Source: JANNBN01 sp031430595 | Lineage (GTDB): Bacteria; Actinomycetota; Acidimicrobiia; Acidimicrobiales; JANYDT01 | Length of the DNA: 64,000 nt | NCBI GenBank assembly: GCA_031430595.1 | Contig: JANPBU010000010.1 | Span: forward strand, 124,001 to 188,000 | Direction of reading: 5' to 3' | Part shown: positions 8,601 through 16,544 of the stretch, one piece after another | Layout of the letters: the number at the start of each line of letters is the position of its first letter | Numbering within the stretch: position 1 is the first letter of the stretch | Position numbers and translations under genes: made by a program | Notes under the pieces: model-generated | Seen by the model: the letters and a program-made list of their open reading frames with translations, nothing else | The model's database searches: none | What the model was told of the DNA's origin: nothing

Positions 8601-10535
8601 GACATGTCTGGCGATGTTTTTGGTAACGGGATGCTGCTTTCCAACAAAATCAAACTGCTCGTGGCCTTTGATCACCGACACATCTTTATCGACCCGAACC
8701 CAAATCCGCTGGCATCTTTTGCTGAACGGGAGCGACTCTTCGCGCTGCCCCGTTCGTCGTGGGACGACTATGACAAAGCACTGATTTCCGAGGGTGGTGG
8801 GGTGTGGCCCCGATCAGCGAAATCAATCACCCTGTCTGATGCGGCGATGACCGCTGTCGGCCTCGTACACAACGATTCAGACTCGCAATCTGAAGGAAAC
8901 GAATTCACGCCACTAGAAGTGCTTGCTGCTGCACTGAAGGCCCCGGTCGATCTGCTTTGGAATGGTGGTATCGGCACATACATTAAGGCGTCAGGCGAAA
9001 CGCACCAGCAAGTTGGCGATCGGGCCAACGACGCGTTGCGATGCGATGCAAGCCAGTTGCGTTGCAAGATCATTGGTGAAGGCGGAAACCTTGGGGTCAC
9101 CCAACGAGGCCGTATTGAATTTGCCCGGCTTGGGGGTTGGGTTAACACCGACGCAATCGACAACTCTGCTGGCGTCGACACCAGCGACCACGAGGTCAAC
9201 CTTAAAATCTTGGTTGACAGGGCCGTTTCAAGCTCGATGCTTCCGGCCATTGACCGTAACCCGCTGTTACAAGCGCTTACGAATGAAGTTGCTTCACTTG
9301 TGCTGGCTGACAACATCAACCAAAATCGGGTACTCGGCAACGGTTTGGCAGAAGCGCCCGGGATGGTTGATCTTCACAGCCGCTACATCGAACATCTTGA
9401 AGACGAGGGTCGCTTAGATCGTCGACTTGAGGCCCTTCCCGACGCCGCAGAGTTGGCGTCACGGCGCGCCGCTAAAACGGGCCTAACCCTTCCCGAACTT
9501 TCCGTGGTGATGGCCCACACGAAACTGTGGATCACGAGCCAGTTGCTTGATGAGCATATTGGTGATGACCCTGCTCTCGTTGAATATCTGCGTACTTACT
9601 TTCCCACTGAAATCACCGAACGTCTACGAGATCAGGTCGATACCCATCCGCTTCGAAATGAAATCATTGCAACGGTTCTCGCCAATTGCGTTGTCAACCG
9701 AAACGGTTCAACGTTTGTGTTCAGGCTCTGCGATGAGACCAACGCGAGCGCCAGTGATGTGGTTCGAGCTCATCTCGCCGCCACCGACATGTTGGGCATC
9801 GACCACTTTTGGGAAGCCGTTACTGCCCTCAACGCTCACGTCAGCGACGCAAACCAAACCTCACTATTGCTTGAGGCAGACCGGGCCGTTGAACGGGCTT
9901 CGCGGTGGTTAGTTCGAAATCGCCATCTTCCTCTCGATCACAACGCGGCAGCTGACGCCTATCGAGGGCCGCTAGCCGAGCTGAGCCAGGTACTCGACCG
10001 TGTCGATGCCGATGCAGGGGCCGACCCCGTCGCAGGTTCTGATGCCGAAACCCTTCGCCGTCGCGTCGAACGCTTTACCGCCTTTGGTGTCTCAAACGAC
10101 ATCGCCCGCCAAGCTGCCCATTTTGAATTCGTCACTAGCCTCCTTGACATCATTGACCTCGCTGCCACAAGTGGGTGGCCTCGCGATGTTGTAGCCCGGG
10201 TGTACCTGACACTTGATGACAGGCTGCGAATTGGCTCGCTTCGTCGACGAATTCTTCGTCTTTCACGCGACGACCGGTGGGACGCACTCGCTCGGGCTTC
10301 GCTTCGCGATGATCTGTCTGCAGAGCATTTGGCGTTGACGGCGAGCGTGTTGCGTAATCCGGCGTCGAGCGGCATGTCAGATCCGGTTTCAGCCTGGATT
10401 GGTTCACGTGATGCGGCCGTTCAACGACACCTTGACCTGGTGAGCGAAACCGAAGACACCACCGGAACCGCATTGGCATCGCTTTCGGTGGTACTTCGAC
10501 AACTTCGAACCCTGTCAAACGAACGAACCGGCTGA
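5607..10535 (+). CDS. gdh: Large NAD-dependent glutamate dehydrogenase (GDH180 type)
   Basis: A protein of 1642 residues matching the approximately 180-kDa class of NAD-glutamate dehydrogenases found in actinobacteria and proteobacteria, which deaminate glutamate to 2-oxoglutarate for catabolism. The long N-terminal part carries ACT-like regulatory regions; the catalytic centre lies around nt 8050-9200 with RGGLRWSDRHEDFRTE, the lysine loop PAGAKGGFVVR, VGIGDMSGDVFGNGML, GGGVWPRS, LLWNGGIGTYIK and GEGGNLGVTQRGRIE. The frame is open from 5568, but that start is a TTG; the ATG at 5607 has a GAGG directly before it, and an ATG at 5643 is a further option. It stands alone, with gpsA starting 61 bases later. 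Confidence 0.93.
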   Translation: MNVSPDQAGSNEMVPVEVIIADIANLLPPDTAPLAGVFLAGVDASELRQRSAGELGAAITSHRVLANQRSEGTTSIAVRIPGKDGWGGNQGVVQVVTDDMPFLVDSSVMAIREAGFDVELLLHPVVVVGRDRDGAITSLNALGSPGSPEAEGTLDAEGHKDVGTSVESFLHFELDAIPNAAEQQTIHGLLERALSDVRAAVTDWPLIRGRALELAGEVRQLSAVNERWTVDPNEVAELLTWMEAGHFTLLGAIDHSIDGDRLIEVPKSALGILATHTNGTPPEEIIAPSSGWAATDVALITKTNSTSTIHRVSNYDIVVIKKYAANKAPSEISKPVGERRIVGLFTSDTYVRSPLDIPLLRTKVQTILDRSGLSATSYSGKELKSILVSHPRDELFATSIDELERTAQGIATLAERRRVKTFLRRDSERSVWSCLVYLPRDRYTTEVRERVQRRLHQAVGGTTSSYTTTLTDSRLARILFTIPSTQQHVDDLAGLDALLTEATRSWGDGLAVALEEQGPPDWSEPLIERYRSAFPPSYTAETPISQTVQDVASIERALTKQHLQIRVHRNTLEDVDTADSRVSLYSPGDALALADLLPVMANLGLRVIDEKAAEVVVGDQLVWIHDLGVTGPGMHDIDSDGDLAQRLCAAIDATWHREVDNDGFNQLVTTSGLDHHDVAMLRLYARHARQLGLGFSLDYIQQTMIEQSAIAAQLAAIVTAKFDPEGFVTHTDRLSAVAALTGELEVMLDGVPSLDQDRILRCIAAQVDASIRTNAYQSSRAALCIKVETRRIPEAPQPRPQFEIFVSSPRVEGVHLRMGTVARGGLRWSDRHEDFRTEVLGLMKAQAVKNSVIVPAGAKGGFVVRRPPADGERSAVQAEGIACYQIFVGALLDVTDNLVDGVVVHPDRVVRHDPDDTYLVVAADKGTATFSDIANTIAVDRKFWLGDAFASGGSAGYDHKVMGITARGAWESVKRHFQRMGKDITAPNAEAFTVVGIGDMSGDVFGNGMLLSNKIKLLVAFDHRHIFIDPNPNPLASFAERERLFALPRSSWDDYDKALISEGGGVWPRSAKSITLSDAAMTAVGLVHNDSDSQSEGNEFTPLEVLAAALKAPVDLLWNGGIGTYIKASGETHQQVGDRANDALRCDASQLRCKIIGEGGNLGVTQRGRIEFARLGGWVNTDAIDNSAGVDTSDHEVNLKILVDRAVSSSMLPAIDRNPLLQALTNEVASLVLADNINQNRVLGNGLAEAPGMVDLHSRYIEHLEDEGRLDRRLEALPDAAELASRRAAKTGLTLPELSVVMAHTKLWITSQLLDEHIGDDPALVEYLRTYFPTEITERLRDQVDTHPLRNEIIATVLANCVVNRNGSTFVFRLCDETNASASDVVRAHLAATDMLGIDHFWEAVTALNAHVSDANQTSLLLEADRAVERASRWLVRNRHLPLDHNAAADAYRGPLAELSQVLDRVDADAGADPVAGSDAETLRRRVERFTAFGVSNDIARQAAHFEFVTSLLDIIDLAATSGWPRDVVARVYLTLDDRLRIGSLRRRILRLSRDDRWDALARASLRDDLSAEHLALTASVLRNPASSGMSDPVSAWIGSRDAAVQRHLDLVSETEDTTGTALASLSVVLRQLRTLSNERTG

Positions 10536-10596
10536 AAAAGTTTCGGCCCTCACGAGAATCGACCACGTCAGCCAACGAGTCGACTAGCAATACAGC

Positions 10597-11601
10597 ATGA
10601 ATATGAAAGTCACCGTGTTAGGGGCAGGGTCGTGGGGTACAACGGTTGCGTCGGTTGCGGCCTGGGCAAAAAACGATGTCACGCTTTGGGCTCGTAACCC
10701 CGACACGGTGACCGACATCAATACCAACCATCGCAACAGCACGTACCTTGCAGGGTTTGACCTTCCTATCCAACTTAAAGCCTCGACTGACCTGGAAGCA
10801 TCGGTAGCCAACGCAGACGTGCTTGTTGTCGGTGTTCCGTCGCATGGTTTCCGTGACGTGTTGGTTTCCGTGCAGGGTCACATCCGGCCGTGGATACCCG
10901 TCGTGTCACTTACCAAGGGGTTCGAACGCGGCACGATGCTACGAATGACCGAGGTAATCAAAGAAGTGTTACCTGGTCGGCCAGCCGCAGCACTTTCGGG
11001 ACCGAACCTTGCCAAGGAAATCATGGCGGGGTACGCGGCGGGCAGTGTGATTGCGACCGACGACCTCACCGTTGCGACCGCTCTACAAGACGTATTCCAT
11101 CGGTCAGTGTTTCGTCTGTACACAAACCATGACGTCATCGGCTGCGAGGTTGGTGGTGCACTGAAAAACGTGATCGCTATTGCGAGCGGAATGGCCGAGG
11201 GTCTTTCGGTGGGCGAAAACACACGAGCTGCTGTGCTGTCACGGGGCCTTGCCGAACTCACCCGCTTGGGGGTTGCAATGGGGGGCCAAGCATCTACCTT
11301 TGCGGGTCTTGCTGGCCTTGGAGATCTCATTGCCACGTGCTCGTCACCCCTCTCACGCAACCGATACGTGGGCGAGCAGTTGGGCAAGGGCCGCAAACTT
11401 GACGAAATTTTGGCAGAGATGCATATGGTCGCTGAAGGGGTCAAGACGGCAGAGATCGTCATGTACCTCGCCGAACGTCACGGGATTCGGATGCCCATTT
11501 GCGAACAAATTCACCGTGTCGTCACCGGAGCCGCGACGGCAGTCGAGGCGTACGCCGGGCTACTTCAAGAACGCCCTGGCCATGAGGATGACCCGTATTA
11601 G
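10597..11601 (+). CDS. gpsA: Glycerol-3-phosphate dehydrogenase [NAD(P)+]
   Basis: A 334-residue GpsA, which reduces dihydroxyacetone phosphate to sn-glycerol 3-phosphate for phospholipid synthesis. The Rossmann motif VLGAGSWGTT opens the protein. Other family blocks are SLTKGFE, ALSGPNLAKEI, the catalytic lysine segment GGALKNVIAIASG, and the substrate-binding GLAGLGDLIATCSS followed by SRN. The length is normal. Two ATG codons two codons apart are possible starts (10597 and 10603). It follows the glutamate dehydrogenase gene on the same strand, but no functional coupling is implied. Confidence 0.95.
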   Translation: MNMKVTVLGAGSWGTTVASVAAWAKNDVTLWARNPDTVTDINTNHRNSTYLAGFDLPIQLKASTDLEASVANADVLVVGVPSHGFRDVLVSVQGHIRPWIPVVSLTKGFERGTMLRMTEVIKEVLPGRPAAALSGPNLAKEIMAGYAAGSVIATDDLTVATALQDVFHRSVFRLYTNHDVIGCEVGGALKNVIAIASGMAEGLSVGENTRAAVLSRGLAELTRLGVAMGGQASTFAGLAGLGDLIATCSSPLSRNRYVGEQLGKGRKLDEILAEMHMVAEGVKTAEIVMYLAERHGIRMPICEQIHRVVTGAATAVEAYAGLLQERPGHEDDPY

Positions 11602-11681
11602 GCCAAACTCGCCGTTCCCTCTCTGACCGGATTTCCTGAGTTGAGCTGGTCGATGTTGCCGGTGTGTGAGCGAATCAGGCT

Positions 11682-12665
11682 TTGTCTGGCAAACTCTTGG
11701 CTGTGCGGCCACCACGTACCCCTCGTGTGCGATCTGCTGACGGCGGATTGAGAGCAACGGCTCGCCAAGCGCGCCCGTTGCGCAAGCGGGTCGAACCTAT
11801 GTTGGTGCCCGACCTGCCTCAACTGCGCGACCTCGACCTCGGCGAACGAGGAACCCTTGGTGTGAGGATCCATAACGGGCCAACCGATCGACGCCGGGCT
11901 CGAAAGATGCCACCACTCGTGCTCATTCACGGCTGGACGGTGACAGCAAACCTCAACTGGTTTCGCCTGTACGAATCAATCGGCGAACGACACACATTTG
12001 CGGCATTTGACCAGCGTGGACATGGCATCGGGCTTCGACCGCCAGAGTTTTCCTTGGAAGATTGCGCTGACGATGTCATCGCTGTTGCTGATGCCTTGGG
12101 CTGGGACAACATCATTCCGGTCGGGTACTCGATGGGCGGAACCATCGCCCAACTTGTAGCAAACCGCCACCCCGATCGAGTCGCTGGTTTAGTGCTCTGT
12201 TCGACAGCCGCGGTCTTCAGCGAAACGCGTGGCGACGAGTTCTTTTTCGAGTCAATCCTTGGCGGAACGGTGCGCGCCTTAAACGCCACCCCAAAGTTTC
12301 TACGTGACCGTATCCCAGGTCGATTTCGCAAACCCGACAAGTCATCACCCCTCGCCGAATGGATGGCCAGCGAATACGAACCCCATGACGCTGCTCTTGT
12401 CGCCGGCGCTGGCCACGCCCTTGGGCGATTCCGATCTGAAAGCTGGATCAGCGACATAAAGGTACCAACGTCAGTGGTCATCACGACGGGTGACGCAACG
12501 GTGCCACCTACACGCCAGCGCCAACTAGCGGCGATGATTCCCGGTGCGACCGCCCACTCAATTGACTTGGATCACCGCGCATCGTCGTCTGACGCCGACA
12601 CATATTGGCCGGTACTTGATGCAGCGTTAGCCTCGGTCGCAAAACGTAAACCGCCTCGCAAATAA
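11682..12665 (+). CDS. Alpha/beta hydrolase
   Basis: An alpha/beta-hydrolase-fold enzyme. The oxyanion-hole motif LIHGWTVTA, the strand AFDQRGHG and the nucleophile elbow GYSMGG (Ser as nucleophile) are clear, and a late histidine in DLDHRAS is the likely catalytic base. The cap region contains basic segments (RDRIPGRFRKPDK). The N terminus is uncertain: the frame opens at a TTG at 11682, but an ATG at 11799 (MLVPDLP) would remove a basic, low-complexity stretch and leaves the fold intact. The substrate is not identifiable; esterases, lipases and C-C hydrolases share this fold. Confidence 0.8.
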   Translation: MSGKLLAVRPPRTPRVRSADGGLRATARQARPLRKRVEPMLVPDLPQLRDLDLGERGTLGVRIHNGPTDRRRARKMPPLVLIHGWTVTANLNWFRLYESIGERHTFAAFDQRGHGIGLRPPEFSLEDCADDVIAVADALGWDNIIPVGYSMGGTIAQLVANRHPDRVAGLVLCSTAAVFSETRGDEFFFESILGGTVRALNATPKFLRDRIPGRFRKPDKSSPLAEWMASEYEPHDAALVAGAGHALGRFRSESWISDIKVPTSVVITTGDATVPPTRQRQLAAMIPGATAHSIDLDHRASSSDADTYWPVLDAALASVAKRKPPRK

Positions 12666-12717
12666 GGTCAGACCAACTTCAGCTAGTTGCCAGCCAGCTC
12701 CACCTGTGCCAGGTTTC

Positions 12718-12753
12718 GGGTCTCGGTTTGCCCGAACGTCACACAGCGAGACC
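12718..12753. terminator. Possible bidirectional terminator hairpin
   Basis: GGTCTCG (12719-12725) and CGAGACC (12747-12753) form a 7-bp inverted repeat in the intergenic space between two convergent genes. There is no clear T run on either side, so this is a weak candidate. Confidence 0.3.
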
Positions 12754-12756
12754 GAG

Positions 12757-13086
12757 CTACGGATGCTCGTTACGGCGGTCACGTTCAGCTAAACGATCTT
12801 TGACTGCTTGCAACGAATCACCGGTACTTCCTGAAATCTTTTCGCCGGCATCGACAGAAACCGTTTTCACCTTTTCGGCAGCTTTGTCTAACGGTTCTTT
12901 AGTTCGAAAGGCTTTGGCAACCATGGTCTCGATAAAGAAAAACAGCCCTATGAGCAGCAGAGGGACCATCCACCACGAAATGCTGATCCACGCAACAATC
13001 ACTAGTTTCTGAAACAACAACCACAGGAACGCCAAGAAAATCGCTGCAGAGACAAAGCTCACTGCTCGTTGACGCCACCGGTCCAT
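12757..13086 (-). CDS. Small membrane protein with two transmembrane helices
   Basis: A 109-residue protein I do not recognise. Starting from the ATG of MDRWRQR, it has two adjacent hydrophobic helices (AIFLAFLWLLFQ and WWMVPLLLIGLFFFIE) and then a hydrophilic, charged, probably helical tail ending in RDRRNEHP. The start is placed at 13086 because the longer frame overlaps the end of folC. It is the last gene of the minus-strand tig-clpP-clpX-folC series, beginning about 10 bases after the folC stop, so cotranscription with folC is likely. Confidence 0.65.
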   Translation of the reverse strand: MDRWRQRAVSFVSAAIFLAFLWLLFQKLVIVAWISISWWMVPLLLIGLFFFIETMVAKAFRTKEPLDKAAEKVKTVSVDAGEKISGSTGDSLQAVKDRLAERDRRNEHP

Positions 13087-13096
13087 GGGTGTGAAC

Positions 13097-14488
13097 CTAC
13101 CAAATGTCGGTGCGAGAGTCGGTTTCGTTAGGCACAGGCTCCGCTTTAACCAACAGTGCCCTCGCCTGACCAATGAGGTACAGCGATCCGGTGATCAAAA
13201 TCATGTCGGTGTCACCCGTCAATTCTTTTGCCCAGGCCAACGAATCAGAGACTGACTTAGATACGGCAGCTGGAATGCCTAATGCGGTCGCCGCATCGAC
13301 GATTCGAGATGGGTCCATAGCTCGTGGTGATTCAGGGGAAATCGCCAGTACCTGGCGAGCACCGGTACACAGTTCAGCGACCATGGCATGCTCGTCGCGC
13401 CCATTGAGTAGCCCCAAGATCACGACACGACCCTCAATCGCCGCAAACTCTTCGGAAAGGGCAAGCCGCAATACCCGAGCGCCAGCGGGGTTGTGGGCAC
13501 CATCAAGAACGATCAGCGGGCGGCGACCAACAATTTCGAGGCGTCCAGGATGTCTGGCCGAAGCAAACCCCTCTTGAACGGCTGACAGATCAAGTGGTTC
13601 ACCCAAAAAGGCTTCGACACTGGCCAAGGCAACCGCAGCGTTTTCTGCTTGGTGGTTGCCATGAAATGGAACAAACACATCTTCGTAGGTCGTCGTAGGC
13701 GTACGTAAGGTAAGCACACGTCCTGCTATCGCAAGTTTGCTCTGTACACAGTCAAAGTCTTTACCGATTTGCCAAACGATGAGCGCACCGCGTTCGATGG
13801 CATCGGCGTGAAGTTGTGCCGCAAGCTCGGGGTCACGCTCGCCGATAACGACCGTAGAGCCAGGTTTGACGATACCGATTTTTTCCCTAGCGATATCGGC
13901 CCGGGTGGGCCCGAAATATTCGACGTGGTCAAGTTCAACGTTCGTAATGACAGCTACTGAACCGTCGGCTGCGTTCGTTGCATCCCAGTTTCCGCCCATA
14001 CCAACTTCCAGAACGGCCGACTCGACAGCTACGTCGCCGAAGTATCTATAGGCCGCAGCCGTAGTGAGTTCGAAGAAACTGCATGACTCACCGAGTGCGT
14101 CTTCAGCAAGTGCAACATCGGAAAGTGTTTGGGCGAGATCGTCGTTCGTTATTGGCAAACCGTTCAACGAGATTCGTTCATTGATCTGGTTGAGGTGCGG
14201 AGACGTATAGGTACCTACGGTACTGCCCGACGCGGCAAGTAGCGCCGAAGCCATGCGCGCCGTCGAACCTTTTCCGTTGGTTCCGGTGATGTGAATGAAT
14301 TCGACATCGAGTTGTGGGTCACCGAGGAACTGCAGCAGCCGTTTCATTCGGTGCAAGCTCGGCGGATCAAGGCGACGCGGTGGCAGACCCACGCCAGCGA
14401 CATCGTTCAGGTTGGCACCTTTTTCCATATTGACATGCCCATCGAGCCACTCGATGGCTTCGCCGTGGTTCATAGGAAACTTCAACAT
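13097..14488 (-). CDS. folC: Folylpolyglutamate synthase / dihydrofolate synthase
   Basis: A Mur-ligase-family enzyme of 463 residues that adds glutamate to (dihydro)folate. The ATP loop GTNGKGSTARM, the region YTSPHLNQINERI, LEVGMGGNWDATN and the C-terminal LDGAHNPAGARVL are diagnostic. The open frame runs much further upstream into clpX, but that part is a shadow; the ATG of MLKFPMNHG at 14488, or the ATG at 14473, is the sensible start. It begins about 50 bases after the clpX stop. In mycobacteria folC follows valS downstream of clpX; here no valS lies between. Confidence 0.93.
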   Translation of the reverse strand: MLKFPMNHGEAIEWLDGHVNMEKGANLNDVAGVGLPPRRLDPPSLHRMKRLLQFLGDPQLDVEFIHITGTNGKGSTARMASALLAASGSTVGTYTSPHLNQINERISLNGLPITNDDLAQTLSDVALAEDALGESCSFFELTTAAAYRYFGDVAVESAVLEVGMGGNWDATNAADGSVAVITNVELDHVEYFGPTRADIAREKIGIVKPGSTVVIGERDPELAAQLHADAIERGALIVWQIGKDFDCVQSKLAIAGRVLTLRTPTTTYEDVFVPFHGNHQAENAAVALASVEAFLGEPLDLSAVQEGFASARHPGRLEIVGRRPLIVLDGAHNPAGARVLRLALSEEFAAIEGRVVILGLLNGRDEHAMVAELCTGARQVLAISPESPRAMDPSRIVDAATALGIPAAVSKSVSDSLAWAKELTGDTDMILITGSLYLIGQARALLVKAEPVPNETDSRTDIW

Positions 14489-14537
14489 GCGAGCGCTCGG
14501 CAGTGATGTAGTGGAGACGGATACAGCTAATGACGGA

Positions 14538-15818
14538 TCAGCTGGCGGCGCGGCGCGGGCGGTCAGCCTTTTCTTCGGTGCGCGGCACCAAAGTTGGGTT
14601 GACCTTTTCCAGGACGACTTCTCGGGTGATGACGCACTTCGCCACATCGCTTCGGCCCGGAAGGTCATACATAACGTTGAGCAGAACCTCTTCGAGGATC
14701 GCTCGAAGCCCACGGGCGCCAATACCGCGAAGTAGCGCCTGATCGGCAATTGCTTCAAGGGCATCGGGGGTGAACTCAAGGTTGACCCCGTCGTATTCAA
14801 AGAACTTTTGGTACTGCTTTGCGAGGGCATTGCGAGGTTCGGTGAGAATGCGAACGAGCGCGTCACGGTCAAGCGATGACACGGCAGCCACGACGGGAAG
14901 ACGGCCAATAAATTCGGGGATCAGACCGTACTTCGTGAGGTCTTCAGGGAGCACCTGAGAGAACAACTCGCCAAGATCGCGTTCGCTCTTGGAGTGAACC
15001 CGGGCATTGAAGCCCATACCTTTTTGACCGACTCGTGACTCGATAACTTTTTCGAGGCCAGCAAACGCCCCACCGCAAATGAACAACACGTTGGTGGTAT
15101 CGATCTGAATAAATTCTTGATGTGGGTGCTTACGGCCGCCCTGCGGGGGAACCGACGAAACAGTACCTTCCAACATTTTCAGCAGCGCCTGTTGCACACC
15201 TTCACCTGAAACGTCGCGCGTAATCGACGGGTTCTCTGACTTACGAGCAATCTTGTCGATTTCGTCGATGTACACAATGCCGGTTTCAGCCTTTTTGACG
15301 TCGTAGTCAGCGGCCTGAATGAGTTTCAGCAAGATATTTTCAACATCTTCGCCAACGTACCCAGCCTCGGTCAGCGCCGTAGCATCAGCAATTGCGAACG
15401 GAACGTTGAGCATTCGAGCCAAGGTTCGGGCCAACTCGGTTTTTCCGCAACCCGTTGGGCCGAGCAGCAAAATGTTTGACTTCGACAGCTCGACTTCACC
15501 TTGGGTGGTTCGTTCGATGCCGCCAGACTGAATTCGTTTGTAGTGGTTGTACACCGCTACGGCAAGCTGCTTTTTTGCCTGATCTTGGCCAATGACGTAC
15601 TCATCAAGAAACGAATGGATCTGGCGGGGGCGGGGTAGTTCGTCGAATCGAACTTCACCGGTTTCGGAAAGTTCCTCTTCGATGATCTCGTTGCACAGCT
15701 CGATGCATTCGTCGCAGATGTACACACCTGGGCCAGCAATGAGTTTCTTGACCTGCTTTTGCGACTTCCCGCAAAAACTACATTTGAGCAGGTCACCCCC
15801 GTCTCCGAACTTTGCCAC
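14538..15818 (-). CDS. clpX: ATP-dependent Clp protease ATP-binding subunit
   Basis: A ClpX unfoldase of 426 residues. The N-terminal zinc-binding domain (CSFCGK...CDEC), Walker A GPTGCGKTE, Walker B IVYIDEIDKI, the pore-loop region and the sensor GIGARGLRAILE are intact. The start is the GTG of the VAKFGDGGDLLKC segment; the frame extends upstream into clpP in a non-conserved stretch that is rejected. It follows clpP by 37 bases on the minus strand and will act with ClpP as the AAA+ protease of the cell. Length is normal for the family. Confidence 0.97.
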   Translation of the reverse strand: MAKFGDGGDLLKCSFCGKSQKQVKKLIAGPGVYICDECIELCNEIIEEELSETGEVRFDELPRPRQIHSFLDEYVIGQDQAKKQLAVAVYNHYKRIQSGGIERTTQGEVELSKSNILLLGPTGCGKTELARTLARMLNVPFAIADATALTEAGYVGEDVENILLKLIQAADYDVKKAETGIVYIDEIDKIARKSENPSITRDVSGEGVQQALLKMLEGTVSSVPPQGGRKHPHQEFIQIDTTNVLFICGGAFAGLEKVIESRVGQKGMGFNARVHSKSERDLGELFSQVLPEDLTKYGLIPEFIGRLPVVAAVSSLDRDALVRILTEPRNALAKQYQKFFEYDGVNLEFTPDALEAIADQALLRGIGARGLRAILEEVLLNVMYDLPGRSDVAKCVITREVVLEKVNPTLVPRTEEKADRPRRAAS

Positions 15819-15855
15819 GTGTGGGTCTCGTCTCTCGCTTGGGAAGTCGGTTAGG

Positions 15856-16488
15856 TCAGTGCGCGATTGCGTCGGATAGTGGAAGTTCGCGTGAGGTAAT
15901 GACGTGGTCGATGATGCCATACACCTTGGCTTCTTCGGCGGACATTATGTAATCGCGGTCGGTATCTTTGTGAATCTTTTCGGCGGTTTGACCGGTATGG
16001 CGGGCCAAAATGTCTTCAAGATCGGTCTGGATACGCATCAATTCTTTCGCTTGGATCTCAATATCTGAGGCTTGGCCACCCGCACCAGAGTACGGCTGAT
16101 GGATCAGTACCCGACTGTGGGGAAGCGCAAAACGTTTACCGGGCGTGCCGCTCGCCAACAACACCGCAGCAGCCGACGCGGCCTGGCCGAAACAGATGGT
16201 CGAAATGTCGTTGCGGATGTACTGGCAGGTGTCGTAGATAGCCATGAGGCCAGTGACGTCTCCACCCGGCGAGTTGATGTAGATGTTGATGTCGCGATCA
16301 GGGTTCTCTGATTCGAGAAACAGCAACTGAGCACACAACAGGTTGGCAATCATGTCGTCGATAGGCGTACCGACGAACACGATGTGTTCCTTCAGTAGGC
16401 GGCTGTACAAATCGTAGGCACGTTCGCCACGATTGGTCTGTTCGACCACCATTGGAACGGAGTAATTATTGAAACGGGGAAGCGGCAT
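15856..16488 (-). CDS. clpP: ATP-dependent Clp protease proteolytic subunit
   Basis: A 210-residue ClpP serine peptidase. The catalytic Ser lies in GQAASAAAVLL and the His in SRVLIHQPYSG; the downstream Asp lies in the DTDRDYIMSAEEA region. The N terminus MPLPRFNNYSVPMV is typical of the short ClpP propeptide. It is encoded between tig and clpX, the classical gene order. Only one clpP is seen here, although actinobacteria often carry two in tandem; a second copy would have to be elsewhere. Confidence 0.97.
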   Translation of the reverse strand: MPLPRFNNYSVPMVVEQTNRGERAYDLYSRLLKEHIVFVGTPIDDMIANLLCAQLLFLESENPDRDINIYINSPGGDVTGLMAIYDTCQYIRNDISTICFGQAASAAAVLLASGTPGKRFALPHSRVLIHQPYSGAGGQASDIEIQAKELMRIQTDLEDILARHTGQTAEKIHKDTDRDYIMSAEEAKVYGIIDHVITSRELPLSDAIAH

Positions 16489-16544
16489 GGGAGAGATCCT
16501 GTCGTACCTTGGAGAGTTATCGAGACACCGAGGGGTGGCTGTGA

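Noticed and set aside
14489..14908. A long N-terminal extension of folC
   Set aside because: It reads the clpX region in another frame, is not folC-like, and would give a 603-residue protein, far above family length.
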